In this document: positions 1-7,592 of the stretch, in pieces
How the letters are laid out: every line of letters starts with the position of its first letter
Position numbering within the stretch: the stretch's first letter is position 1
Virus record (IMG/VR): IMGVR_UViG_3300028844_003737
Coordinates: 1-64,000 of that record
Source of the DNA: a virus
DNA length: 64,000 bases
Reading direction: 5' to 3' (one strand)
Notes under the pieces: generated by a model
Told to the model about the DNA's origin: nothing
The model's database searches: none
The model's input: the letters and a program-made list of their open reading frames with translations, nothing else
Program-made: the position numbers and the translations under genes

Positions 1-1
1 C

Positions 2-1213
2 AATCACCCAAAGATGAAGAAGTATCAGAAAGCTATGGAAAAATATACTTCTGATGAACTTGTTGATATGACTTTAAAAATGCCAAAGGTATTGGGAATT
101 AAAGAAAATGTAGATGAAGCTTTAGATCCATATAAAGATTTTGATGGTTCGCCAAAAGAAGAATATAATTTAAATCTCGGTGCTTTTGTTGAGCATTATC
201 AAGATTTTATAAAGTTTATGAAGAAACATAAGGAAGTACCTGATAAGAACAAAAGAGAATGGGCATTAGCAATCAGAAACAAAGTTGGTCGAGGTATGTT
301 TAATGGTCATATGAGTCAAATGAGTAACATAATGGATTTACTCCAAATGGGTGATAAATTTAGAAATTTAAAAGAAGGTGTAAATGAAGCTGCTATGGAA
401 CTAAATAAAATTAAAGATGCTATACTAATGTTTCAAAAGAAGATTAAGAAACAAGGTAGAGTTACTAATGCTAGAGATGAAGACCATCTAAAAAATCTAA
501 TAAAGGTTTATAAACAAATGGGTGGTAAGGGTGTAAAAGAATCCGTAAATGAAAGCATCTCTGCATTTGATGTAGATTTCTACAAAGACACTAACAATAG
601 ACAGACATCACATAAAGAAATAGTTAAAGGTGATAAATTTTCCGATGTAATTTCTAAAACAACAAAAGTTGCTAAATCAAAAAAAATGAATTATGTTGAA
701 CTTTATTATAAAGGTGCATTTATTGGTTCAATTAATAAGAGAAACAACTTTAAATTCAGAAAAGGTAGAAATCATCAAAAATCCCCATTATCAGTAAATG
801 AAGCTTGTTGGGTAGGATACAAACAAGTAGGAATGAAAGATAAGAATGGAAAGAAAGTTCCTAATTGTGTGAAAGAAATCTATGAAATATTCTATGAAGA
901 AGGTGGTAAAGGTCATGGATATACTTTTGAACATATAAAAGACTTATCTCTAACAGAAGCTGAGTACCAAGGTAGGAAAGTGAAGTTAGGAAAAATTATG
1001 CAGGGTGACCAAAAGAAATTTAAGGTATATGTAAAGAACCCTAAAGGTAATGTAGTAAAAGTCAACTTTGGTCAAGGAGGAGATGCCAAGGGTGGTACGA
1101 TGAGGATTCGTAAATCCAATCCTAAGGCTAGGGCTTCATTCAGAGCTAGACATAATTGTGATTCACCAGGGCCAAGACATAAGGCCCGTTACTGGAGCTG
1201 TAGAAAATGGTAA
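2..1213 (+). CDS. Mosaic phage structural/internal protein, open at the left window edge
   Basis: The frame has no stop between the window edge and base 1213, so the gene probably begins upstream; the first ATG is at 14. From that Met it gives 399 residues built from distinct basic modules. One module starts near residue 264 with CWVGYKQVG and ends in PNCVKE. A second starts near 316 (YQGRKVKLGK) and runs into a C-terminal tail with RHNCDSPGP and RYWSC. These modules look like types that recur in marine phage proteins (recalled, not searched). The modules are separated by short motifs ending in Glu: VDE at 33-35, VNE at 123-125, 178-180 and 261-263, and LTE at 313-315. These resemble T4 prohead-protease sites (L/I-x-E). 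I infer a packaged, possibly cleaved internal head protein. The function is unproven. It overlaps the next gene by 7 bases. Confidence 0.6.
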   Translation, partial: NHPKMKKYQKAMEKYTSDELVDMTLKMPKVLGIKENVDEALDPYKDFDGSPKEEYNLNLGAFVEHYQDFIKFMKKHKEVPDKNKREWALAIRNKVGRGMFNGHMSQMSNIMDLLQMGDKFRNLKEGVNEAAMELNKIKDAILMFQKKIKKQGRVTNARDEDHLKNLIKVYKQMGGKGVKESVNESISAFDVDFYKDTNNRQTSHKEIVKGDKFSDVISKTTKVAKSKKMNYVELYYKGAFIGSINKRNNFKFRKGRNHQKSPLSVNEACWVGYKQVGMKDKNGKKVPNCVKEIYEIFYEEGGKGHGYTFEHIKDLSLTEAEYQGRKVKLGKIMQGDQKKFKVYVKNPKGNVVKVNFGQGGDAKGGTMRIRKSNPKARASFRARHNCDSPGPRHKARYWSCRKW

Positions 1214-1500
1214 AACTAAAATCATTACTTGTAGAGAAGCAAGAATTAGGCGGTGCTTATATAGAAAAGATTCGTATGCTTACCGATAGAAATAATCATA
1301 CAATGGCTAGATATGAATTAGCTAAATTGGCTGGTAGTAAACAACATATGAAATTTTATCAGGCAATTATGGATTTACAAGATGTTATAGGACACTTACC
1401 AAGAGGGCTGAGTTTAACTAGAAATGATATGGAAAAGCCATTTATGAATTTACTAAAGAAAAAGTTTTCAAATTACGATATAATACACGGAGTATTATAA
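1207..1500 (+). CDS. Small protein with capsid-targeting-like N terminus
   Basis: A 97-residue basic protein starting MVKLKSLLVEK. The first ten residues match the tag shared with the following four genes, and LVE at 8-10 fits the L-x-E specificity of T4-type prohead proteases. The rest is helical and charged with no domain I recognise. Its ATG overlaps the end of the upstream gene and its stop overlaps the next ATG, so it is translationally coupled. I infer an internal head protein delivered with the DNA. Without the tag pattern it would be an unknown small protein. Confidence 0.6.
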   Translation: MVKLKSLLVEKQELGGAYIEKIRMLTDRNNHTMARYELAKLAGSKQHMKFYQAIMDLQDVIGHLPRGLSLTRNDMEKPFMNLLKKKFSNYDIIHGVL

Positions 1501-1886
1501 TGGTAAAGTTAAAGGACTTGGTAAAGGATTTAGAATTAGGTAAAGTTTATACCGATAAAGATAGACCACCATTCAAAGTAACTGAGGCTATGAATAGACA
1601 GCAAGCAGATGAACTTAGAAAACAGTTAGGTGGCAATAAGTTTATTGCTATGACAGGTGCTAAACAATTTTCATTTGGTAAACAAGGTTTAGGATTTAGA
1701 ATTGGTAAAAACTCTAAAAGTATAAACTATGTAAGAATTGATTTAAAATCTAACGACTTATATGATATGGAATTTATTAGAATAAGAGGAACTAAGATAA
1801 CAGTGGTCAAGAAAGTAACAGGTGTTTACAATGACCAACTACAAAAAATATTCACAAAGCATACAGGATTGTATACAAGACTTTAG
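1500..1886 (+). CDS. Small protein with capsid-targeting-like N terminus
   Basis: A 128-residue protein starting MVKLKDLVKD, the second member of the tagged set. The immediate tag has no L-x-E site, but VTE occurs at 27-29, just before AMNRQQ, where the body of the protein appears to start. The remainder is a mixed basic domain (FGKQGLGFRIGKN, VRIDLKSNDLYD) that I do not recognise. It overlaps the upstream stop by one base. I infer a packaged internal protein from family resemblance only. Confidence 0.55.
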   Translation: MVKLKDLVKDLELGKVYTDKDRPPFKVTEAMNRQQADELRKQLGGNKFIAMTGAKQFSFGKQGLGFRIGKNSKSINYVRIDLKSNDLYDMEFIRIRGTKITVVKKVTGVYNDQLQKIFTKHTGLYTRL

Positions 1887-1895
1887 GAAACACTA

Positions 1896-2219
1896 ATGAT
1901 TAAATTGAAAAAATTACTTGAATGGAATAATAAGGACTTTGAAGGTCAACCTAATAGATGGTCTAAAAAGTTTGGTGAGTCAGATGGACTTACAGAGTTT
2001 GAAAGAAAAGGTGGTAAGGATACTGTAGTAGAGGATTTGAATGTAAACTTTTATTCTCAGATTCGTGGACAAGCAAAGTATCTATTAGACAGTGCTAAAA
2101 ACTTACAGAGAGCTATAAAGAATCAGAATGATATGACTACTATAGAAGAAATAGAATACATCTATACTAAATCAAAACTTATGTTAGAGATGACTAAAGA
2201 TAGGAAATACCAACAATGA
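1896..2219 (+). CDS. Small protein with capsid-targeting-like N terminus
   Basis: A 107-residue protein starting MIKLKKLLEWN; LLE at 7-9 could act as the protease site. The body is hydrophilic and helical, with no recognised domain. A GGAAAC stretch precedes the ATG by a few bases. It overlaps the next gene by four bases (ATGA). It is the third member of the tagged series; role inferred from the shared N terminus and position. Confidence 0.55.
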   Translation: MIKLKKLLEWNNKDFEGQPNRWSKKFGESDGLTEFERKGGKDTVVEDLNVNFYSQIRGQAKYLLDSAKNLQRAIKNQNDMTTIEEIEYIYTKSKLMLEMTKDRKYQQ

Positions 2220-2638
2220 TAAAACTAAAAGACTTACTAACTGAAAGTTTCTTTGTTGCTATAACACCGAATCCAAGAGGAGTAGTTGCAGTTGGAAGGT
2301 CAAAGATACGTTCTAAAGGAATGGGTGCTGGAATGTTATCGGCTTCTGCTGATAAAATATTAGCTTCAGAGGTAGGTAGAAACATATCGGCTGAAGCAAA
2401 GGATAAATTAGAAATCGTAAAGACATATGATGAAAAAGGTGTACATCACGGAAGAAGTGGATATGTTAAAGCAAAGGCTGCAAGAAAATATGTTTCTGCT
2501 ATTGTTGGTGAAGTAAATTTAGATATCAAAGTTAGTAACAAAACTATACCGGTTACTAAAAACATAGATATGATAATTGGTAAAAGTCAGAAAGAAGTTG
2601 AGAACATTTTAAAGAGTAAGTATAAGGTTAGGGTATGA
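2216..2638 (+). CDS. Small protein with capsid-targeting-like N terminus
   Basis: A 140-residue protein starting MIKLKDLLTES. LTE at 8-10 is a textbook T4-type prohead protease site, so the mature protein would begin SFFVAITPNPRG. The body is basic with a Gly/Ala-rich stretch near 35-60 and lysine-rich beta segments. It overlaps both neighbours by four bases. It is the clearest of the tagged set together with the next gene. No enzymatic motif is visible. Confidence 0.6.
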   Translation: MIKLKDLLTESFFVAITPNPRGVVAVGRSKIRSKGMGAGMLSASADKILASEVGRNISAEAKDKLEIVKTYDEKGVHHGRSGYVKAKAARKYVSAIVGEVNLDIKVSNKTIPVTKNIDMIIGKSQKEVENILKSKYKVRV

Positions 2639-3015
2639 TAAAATTAAAAGAACTACTGGATGAAGCATACAAGCATCCATTATATGGAAGCGATAAAGTA
2701 CATTTCTTTGTAAAGACACCATTCAATCTTTATGTAGCTAGTGGTGATAAAGAACCTACTGGACAATGGTCTAGTGCTGGTCCTGGTGGTAACAAAATGA
2801 TTTACAGAGATAAGGCTACTATGGTAAGAGCTGAAAAGGGAATGCAGATTAGTAACTTACCAGGTGGAGTATTTCTTATAGATAGAAAAAAGAAACAAGC
2901 AGCTAGAATTATTACTAAAAAAGGTGGAACAGGAAAACCATCTAATTTAGAACAGATACCACCCAACGGACATATAAACTTTCATTCATATAGTTCATGG
3001 AAAAATTGGTTATAA
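2635..3015 (+). CDS. Small protein with capsid-targeting-like N terminus
   Basis: A 126-residue protein starting MIKLKELLDEAYK; LDE at 8-10 fits the prohead protease consensus. The rest (FVKTPFNLYVAS, GGVFLIDRKKKQAARII) is a small basic beta-rich domain of unknown function. It closes the run of five tagged genes; the next gene, a radical SAM enzyme, starts 18 bases later behind its own ribosome binding site. Confidence 0.6.
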   Translation: MIKLKELLDEAYKHPLYGSDKVHFFVKTPFNLYVASGDKEPTGQWSSAGPGGNKMIYRDKATMVRAEKGMQISNLPGGVFLIDRKKKQAARIITKKGGTGKPSNLEQIPPNGHINFHSYSSWKNWL

Positions 3016-3033
3016 CAAACTAAAGAGGTTATT

Positions 3034-3927
3034 ATGGAAAGCTTACGGAGAACTGATAAGCTAAGAATCGAATATCATGTAACAGACAGATGTAATTTGA
3101 ATTGCAAGTCTTGTTCACATTTTTCAAATCTAAAAAGTACAAATAAAGAGATACCAAAAAACTTTGAGAAGATAAAACACGACTTCGATAAGATTTGGAA
3201 ACTAACAAAGGAAGGTAGTCCTGATTGTATAGAAAAGGTTACTCTATTAGGTGGAGAGCCACTTCTATTCAAACATCTTATACCAACAATTGATTATGTA
3301 AAACATTTATTTCCATATGAATACGATGAAGGTGGATTACAGATTGTAACTAATGGGATACTCGTACCTAAACAAAAAGAAGAATTTTGGGAATGTATAA
3401 GAAGAAATAAAGTACAAGTATGTTTATCGATATATCCTCATGATTTTACTGGTAAGAAAATAAACCATCAAAAGATTATGGCAATATTAGATGAAAAGGT
3501 TCCTGGTCTTTGGTTTTGGTATAGTGCTGGTCCTGTTAGAGAAGCTGATTCATTTGAAGAAGCAACAGTAGGACAGGAATTTAGTTCTAAATGGCTACAT
3601 TCAAATTACGATGAAGATCATGAAAGGTATTCTGTTGATTGTCACTGGAGAAAGACTTGTACGCATTTAGTCGATAATAAAATTTATATGTGCCCTATTA
3701 TTGCTTATTGGAAATATTTTGATATGCAGTTTGAGGGACAACATAACTTTGTAATTAAAGATGAGGATGCTATACATTTAGATAAATTAGAAACATTTGA
3801 TGAGTTACAAAAAGAAAGAGAAAAGGTGCCGCCTTTCTGTGGATATTGTAGAGGTTCAGAAGCAATATCTGATGAGTGGGGTATAACTAAAAATAACATA
3901 AGTGAATATGTATGGGACGGTGAATAA
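3034..3927 (+). CDS. Radical SAM protein with SPASM/Twitch-like C-terminal cysteines
   Basis: A 297-residue protein. The N terminus carries RIEYHVTDRCNLNCKSC, a CxxxCxxC motif that binds the 4Fe-4S cluster and S-adenosylmethionine in radical SAM enzymes, followed by a glycine-rich LLGGEP motif at about 71-76. The C-terminal third has further cysteines (CHWRKTC, MCP, FCGYC) arranged as in SPASM/Twitch auxiliary-cluster domains. The substrate cannot be read from sequence. A ribosome binding site (AAAGAGG) precedes the ATG. It directly follows the tagged internal-protein genes and overlaps a small unknown gene by one base. Peptide or protein modification is typical of the family, but a link to its neighbours is speculation. 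Confidence 0.8.
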   Translation: MESLRRTDKLRIEYHVTDRCNLNCKSCSHFSNLKSTNKEIPKNFEKIKHDFDKIWKLTKEGSPDCIEKVTLLGGEPLLFKHLIPTIDYVKHLFPYEYDEGGLQIVTNGILVPKQKEEFWECIRRNKVQVCLSIYPHDFTGKKINHQKIMAILDEKVPGLWFWYSAGPVREADSFEEATVGQEFSSKWLHSNYDEDHERYSVDCHWRKTCTHLVDNKIYMCPIIAYWKYFDMQFEGQHNFVIKDEDAIHLDKLETFDELQKEREKVPPFCGYCRGSEAISDEWGITKNNISEYVWDGE

Positions 3928-4181
3928 TGACAGAAGACCAAAGAGAGCAACTAATAAACTTAAAGAAAGTGAAGTCTAGCCCAAGTTTACCAGAGGATTT
4001 ACAGACAGCAGTAAACTCTTTTATACAGCAAGCTATTATAGTAGGGGAGTATAGATTAGATACGATGCCGCATGAGTATGTTGACAATCTTATATCTACC
4101 ATAGTAAAGTATCCTGAATACAATTTTGTTACAAAAGAATTATTAGAAATTTTAGAAAATGAATTAAAACCTAAACTTTAA
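3927..4181 (+). CDS. Small hypothetical protein
   Basis: An 84-residue acidic, helical protein (MTEDQREQLINL start) with no domain I recognise. It overlaps the radical SAM gene stop by one base, so it is probably translated with it. It could be a partner of that enzyme, but the sequence has none of the usual leader or RRE features I could point to. Confidence 0.6.
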   Translation: MTEDQREQLINLKKVKSSPSLPEDLQTAVNSFIQQAIIVGEYRLDTMPHEYVDNLISTIVKYPEYNFVTKELLEILENELKPKL

Positions 4182-4193
4182 CGCAGTATATAT

Positions 4194-4206
4194 TATATTT
4201 ATTACT
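4194..4206 (+). promoter_or_regulatory. Candidate late promoter (TATATTTATTACT)
   Basis: An instance of the recurring ATATTTATTA motif, 47 bases before the phoH-like ATG. Assigned by recurrence in the same position before many structural and lysis genes. Confidence 0.45.
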
Positions 4207-4252
4207 AAAGGGAAAATCACCGAGTTACTAACTAAAATAGAGGAGAATCCCA

Positions 4253-5083
4253 ATGGATAAATCCAAGGTAAAGACGGTTACACAAATCAAAGCAGACCAA
4301 CCCTGTGAGAATAAAAGACAAGCTCTATCGCAAATCAAAAGAATCGATTGGAGCTCTTTAGAGTTTAGAACACCAAATCAGAAAACATTCTATCGAACTA
4401 TTGGAAGAAACGATGTTACATTTTCAATAGGTCCTGCTGGATGTGGTAAGACATATTTGGCTACACATTATGCTCTAAAGAATCTAGCTCAAGGTAAATA
4501 TGATAAGTTGGTAATTACAAAACCACTGGTAGAAGTAGATGGAGAAAAGATGGGATATTTGCCAGGAGATATTGATGAAAAAACAGCACCATATATGATG
4601 TCGCTGTATTATAATATGGAACAGATTATCGGTAAACAAAGATTAGATGTTCTCAAAAAAGCTGGAGTAGTACAAGTTATTCCTTTGGCTTATATGAGAG
4701 GACTAACACTAACAGATAGTATAGTCGTATTGGATGAGGCGCAAAATGCCACACCATCACAGATAAAAACTTTCGTAACTCGTATAGGACAAGGAAGTAA
4801 ATATATAGTGAATGGCGATTTGATGCAATCTGATATCAAAAATGAAAATGGTTTAGAGGATGCTATCAAAAGATTTACTGGATTACGAAGAGTAGGATTC
4901 AGTCAGTTCGACTTAAGAGATGTTGTAAGACATCCTATTGTCGCTGATATGTTAGAAAGATATCAAGATGACTATGACATTGGAATCCTATCAGCGGAAG
5001 AAACCTTATCTATGTGGATAGAGAGACAGACATATGATGAACCAAAAACAAAAAATCGATATTTTTATAACTTAAGGAACTAA
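4253..5083 (+). CDS. phoH: PhoH-family P-loop ATPase
   Basis: A 276-residue cytoplasmic P-loop protein. Walker A is GPAGCGKT at about 60-67, and Walker B is IVVLDEAQN near 157-165. The spacing, the segment KPLVEVDGEKMGYLPGD, and the overall length match phage PhoH proteins, which are widespread in marine phages. The biochemical role in phages is not settled; nucleotide-dependent RNA or phosphate-stress functions are proposed. The ribosome binding site is GGAGAAT before the ATG. It follows a candidate late promoter and leads a short unit with two small genes. Confidence 0.93.
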   Translation: MDKSKVKTVTQIKADQPCENKRQALSQIKRIDWSSLEFRTPNQKTFYRTIGRNDVTFSIGPAGCGKTYLATHYALKNLAQGKYDKLVITKPLVEVDGEKMGYLPGDIDEKTAPYMMSLYYNMEQIIGKQRLDVLKKAGVVQVIPLAYMRGLTLTDSIVVLDEAQNATPSQIKTFVTRIGQGSKYIVNGDLMQSDIKNENGLEDAIKRFTGLRRVGFSQFDLRDVVRHPIVADMLERYQDDYDIGILSAEETLSMWIERQTYDEPKTKNRYFYNLRN

Positions 5084-5084
5084 T

Positions 5085-5309
5085 ATGAAAGTACAAGTTG
5101 CAGAAAGAATTCCACCTGGAGATAGATGGAAGATGAATAATACAGTATATGATTCACTAACAGAATGTTTGAATATGATATTCTTAGATAAAGGAGTAAT
5201 GTTTTTTGAAGTTGACGCACAGAATGGAATTATTAGTATTGACGATGGTAAAGAAGCTCCAAAAGCACCTCCAAAGGCTTGGGATTTATATGGGGAAAAG
5301 AGTGGCTAA
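5085..5309 (+). CDS. Small hypothetical protein
   Basis: A 74-residue protein starting one base after the phoH stop. It has a short alpha/beta body and an Ala/Pro/Lys tail (KEAPKAPPKAW). No domain recognised. Its last bases overlap the start of the next gene. Coupling to phoH suggests co-expression only. Confidence 0.6.
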   Translation: MKVQVAERIPPGDRWKMNNTVYDSLTECLNMIFLDKGVMFFEVDAQNGIISIDDGKEAPKAPPKAWDLYGEKSG

Positions 5310-5568
5310 AAGTAAGCAAAATAGAAGAATGAAATCTAATACTGTTTATAATGACGCTGATAATATGGTAATGGTAAAAACTAACGGAGATGAGATAAAT
5401 ATAATCTGCAATTCAGAAAATCAAATGGATGAAGTAGTAAAGCGAATGACTACTGATACTTGTTTATTATCAAGCTACGAAGAGTGGGATGAAGGCAAAG
5501 ATAAAAAATGGATTCTAACCTTTTCTGTATGTGACGAAGAGTTCAAATTTGTTCCTGAATATAATTGA
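5302..5568 (+). CDS. Small hypothetical protein (GTG start)
   Basis: An 88-residue protein starting MAKSKQNRRMKSN if the GTG at 5302 is used. I prefer this start because a GGGGA ribosome binding site lies five bases upstream; an ATG at 5290 and a much earlier ATG at 5206 are possible, but the latter lies almost wholly inside the upstream gene. The body is acidic with a beta-rich C terminus (WILTFSVCDEEFKF). No domain recognised. Confidence 0.55.
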   Translation: MAKSKQNRRMKSNTVYNDADNMVMVKTNGDEINIICNSENQMDEVVKRMTTDTCLLSSYEEWDEGKDKKWILTFSVCDEEFKFVPEYN

Positions 5569-5575
5569 GGTAATG

Positions 5576-5588
5576 TTATATTTATAGA
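5576..5588 (+). promoter_or_regulatory. Candidate late promoter (TTATATTTATAGA)
   Basis: Recurring ATATTTAT motif 28 bases upstream of the exported 430-residue protein gene that opens the envelope block. Confidence 0.45.
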
Positions 5589-5615
5589 TGGAAGTCTATC
5601 TTTAGGAGAAAAAAT

Positions 5616-6908
5616 ATGTTAAAGAAAATCTTAATAGGCCTGTTATTGGTCTCTTCATTGTTTGGAGAAAATGAACTTTGGAAGTTTTTTAAATACTCGA
5701 CTGCATATGGTAGTTTTAGTTTAAATGCGCCAAGATATCAAGACGATAGATTTGCTATTACAGGTGGATTGTCAACTGGTAACTTAGTAGTTGAAAGAAC
5801 TGAAAGAGAACTAAAGCCTGATTTTCAAACATCCTTTGGACTTCGTAAAATTGGTAGATTTCAATATGAACCAAAGAGAGGAGTCAAATCAGCTGGTAAA
5901 GGTGGAACTTGGTATGATGGTTCAGAACATAATGCTAATGAAAGTGCTACATTTGGACCTGTAAAAGGTTGGGAGTATCTAATCAAATGGTCAGAAGGTA
6001 GACAGTGGGGTAATGACTATGTAAACCAAGAATATTGGGTAAGATATATTGGTGAGTATTTGATGGGTAAAGTTGGACTAACTGAATTAGGTCTAGAAGA
6101 TATTAGCTATGTTCACGGAGATTTGAGATTACACCTCACACCAGAAGCTCTAAATGATAAACTACATTTTTCTATTGGACTAAAACATAGACAACATCCT
6201 GTATATGGATTTGATGCTATGGTTCTTGATACAACTTGGTATAAGGGACAGTGGTGGAACTTTGCTGAAGATGCTTTTGGTGTTGATGATAATATGTGGT
6301 ATGATCCAACAATGCAAGATGAAGATGGTAATTGGATAAAGAATGAATTATTTGAAATAGACCCCAACACAGGTGAACTTAGAAGAATTGAAGGTTCAGG
6401 ACCATTTTGGAATGAAGGTGGAGAATATTGGGGACATGATTGGTTATGGAGAGATGCTGATGGTCGTATCTTCGCATACACAGATAGAGAATATTTTGTA
6501 TATCACTTTCCAAGAATGTTAGAGGGATACATTGAAGATAAGAAAAAAGATTTAGGATACCAAAGTGAAACATCTTTAGTATTAGGGATAGATTGGTATC
6601 ACTATGGTGAGAACTGGTGGATACATGGTTGGGGTAATTGGTTACCGATGCACTATGGACATACTGATTATGCTTATCATAATGCTGCTCATTATCAAAC
6701 TCATTTAGAAGAAGGTAATGATCCAAGTGAATTTATGTTGATGAAACCAATGTGGCATAGTTGGAATGATTATGATATGGGTGCTATATTAGGAGTTAAG
6801 ATAAAGGATAATATGGGAGTATTTACAGAAGGTAGATATTTATATTATTGGGAAAGGCCGGCTTATGATATAAAGTTCGGTATGAATTATCAATTTGTAG
6901 GATGGTAA
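5616..6908 (+). CDS. Large exported aromatic-rich protein
   Basis: A 430-residue protein with a clear signal peptide (residues 1-17, MLKKILIGLLLVSSLFG, cleavage before ENEL). The mature part is rich in Trp, Tyr, Gly and His with alternating short beta-like segments (YLMGKVGLTELGL, FSIGLKHRQ, GAILGVKIKDNMG), ending in FGMNYQFVGW. That pattern suggests an outer-membrane or periplasmic beta-structured protein. No family recognised. It is preceded by a good AGGAG site and a candidate late promoter, and opens a run of genes that nearly all carry export or membrane signals. A virion role is less likely because of the signal peptide. Confidence 0.7.
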   Translation: MLKKILIGLLLVSSLFGENELWKFFKYSTAYGSFSLNAPRYQDDRFAITGGLSTGNLVVERTERELKPDFQTSFGLRKIGRFQYEPKRGVKSAGKGGTWYDGSEHNANESATFGPVKGWEYLIKWSEGRQWGNDYVNQEYWVRYIGEYLMGKVGLTELGLEDISYVHGDLRLHLTPEALNDKLHFSIGLKHRQHPVYGFDAMVLDTTWYKGQWWNFAEDAFGVDDNMWYDPTMQDEDGNWIKNELFEIDPNTGELRRIEGSGPFWNEGGEYWGHDWLWRDADGRIFAYTDREYFVYHFPRMLEGYIEDKKKDLGYQSETSLVLGIDWYHYGENWWIHGWGNWLPMHYGHTDYAYHNAAHYQTHLEEGNDPSEFMLMKPMWHSWNDYDMGAILGVKIKDNMGVFTEGRYLYYWERPAYDIKFGMNYQFVGW

Positions 6909-6919
6909 GGAGAACGATT

Positions 6920-6958
6920 ATGTGTGAATGTGAAAATTGCCAATGTGGTAAGAAATAA
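6920..6958 (+). CDS. 12-residue cysteine-rich micropeptide
   Basis: ATG to TAA encodes MCECENCQCGKK, four cysteines in twelve residues. A strong ribosome binding site (AAGGAGA, seven bases upstream) supports translation, and another strong site follows for the next gene. The CxCxxCxC spacing resembles metal-binding loops of bacterial metallothioneins. It could bind metal or act as a translated leader. Too short for any homology claim. Confidence 0.45.
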   Translation: MCECENCQCGKK

Positions 6959-6973
6959 TAAACGGAGGTGACT

Positions 6974-7168
6974 ATGAAGTCAATACTAACAGGAATACTT
7001 TCTCTTTTTATTTTCTTTGGTGCTGTTCCAAATCTAAACGCTTCAGATATGAAGATGGATAATATGGAAGAAATCAAAAAGAAGAAAAAAAAGAAAGGTA
7101 AGAAAATGAAGAAGGGCAAAAAGAAAGCGAAGAAAGGTTTCTTCTCTAAGCTTATAGGCTCTAAGTAA
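6974..7168 (+). CDS. Small secreted lysine-rich protein
   Basis: A 64-residue protein with a signal peptide (MKSILTGILSLFIFFGAV, likely cut after NLNA at about 22) and a mature region that is almost entirely lysine (a run of KKK/GKK repeats at 35-56) ending FFSKLIGSK. The ATG at 6974 sits behind GGAGGTGACT. Such a cationic exported peptide could bind peptidoglycan, LPS or nucleic acid in the periplasm; this is inference. No family recognised. Confidence 0.6.
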   Translation: MKSILTGILSLFIFFGAVPNLNASDMKMDNMEEIKKKKKKKGKKMKKGKKKAKKGFFSKLIGSK

Positions 7169-7179
7169 GAAAGGTAAGA

Positions 7180-7473
7180 ATGAATAATCCGATAGCAAAG
7201 TTTTATCAATGGCAAGTCTCATCTGGCGCATTAGATGGTTGGACATCATATCATTTAGCAGCTGGTTTGTTTATAGCAAAGGTTGCACAATGGTTAGGTT
7301 GTTCTGATTTTTGGGCTGTGATGTGGGTTGCCATTATCGGTGTCGCTTGGGAAATCTTCGAAGTATATGTAGAAGGTACTGAAGAAACTTATGGCACAAA
7401 GAAGAGATGGGCATATAACACAGGCGCTGACTTATTTGTAGAAATAGCAGCTGCTTGGTGGATGGTTCTGTAA
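7180..7473 (+). CDS. Small multi-pass membrane protein
   Basis: A 97-residue protein with hydrophobic segments at about 25-42, 45-63 and 82-97. It contains YHLAAGLFIAK and AWEIFEVYVEGTEE, so charged residues sit between helices. No family recognised. It overlaps the next small membrane-protein gene by one base (TAATG), which suggests translational coupling. Confidence 0.6.
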   Translation: MNNPIAKFYQWQVSSGALDGWTSYHLAAGLFIAKVAQWLGCSDFWAVMWVAIIGVAWEIFEVYVEGTEETYGTKKRWAYNTGADLFVEIAAAWWMVL

Positions 7474-7586
7474 TGGATAGCTTATCAGTTTGGAATGAAC
7501 TAAGTTATCTAGATGGTATCTTATTTACAGTATGGTTAGGTATACTATACTATGGTAAGTGCTGGATAGATAGCAAATTCAAATAG
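7473..7586 (+). CDS. 37-residue membrane peptide
   Basis: The ATG overlaps the upstream stop and the frame runs to a TAG at 7584. The product MDSLSVWNELSYLDG... has one hydrophobic stretch (ILFTVWLGILYYG) and a short charged tail. Its tight coupling between two membrane-protein genes supports it as a real gene. Function unknown. Confidence 0.5.
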   Translation: MDSLSVWNELSYLDGILFTVWLGILYYGKCWIDSKFK

Positions 7587-7592
7587 GAGACT

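Noticed and set aside
5206-5301. Earlier ATG start for the 5302 gene
   Set aside because: It would overlap the upstream gene by over 100 bases and has no ribosome binding site, while the GTG at 5302 has one.
6113-6726. Long open frames on the minus strand within large + strand genes
   Set aside because: These and similar frames elsewhere lie antisense to clear genes, lack ribosome binding sites and have low-complexity Ser/Leu/Phe-rich translations typical of shadows.
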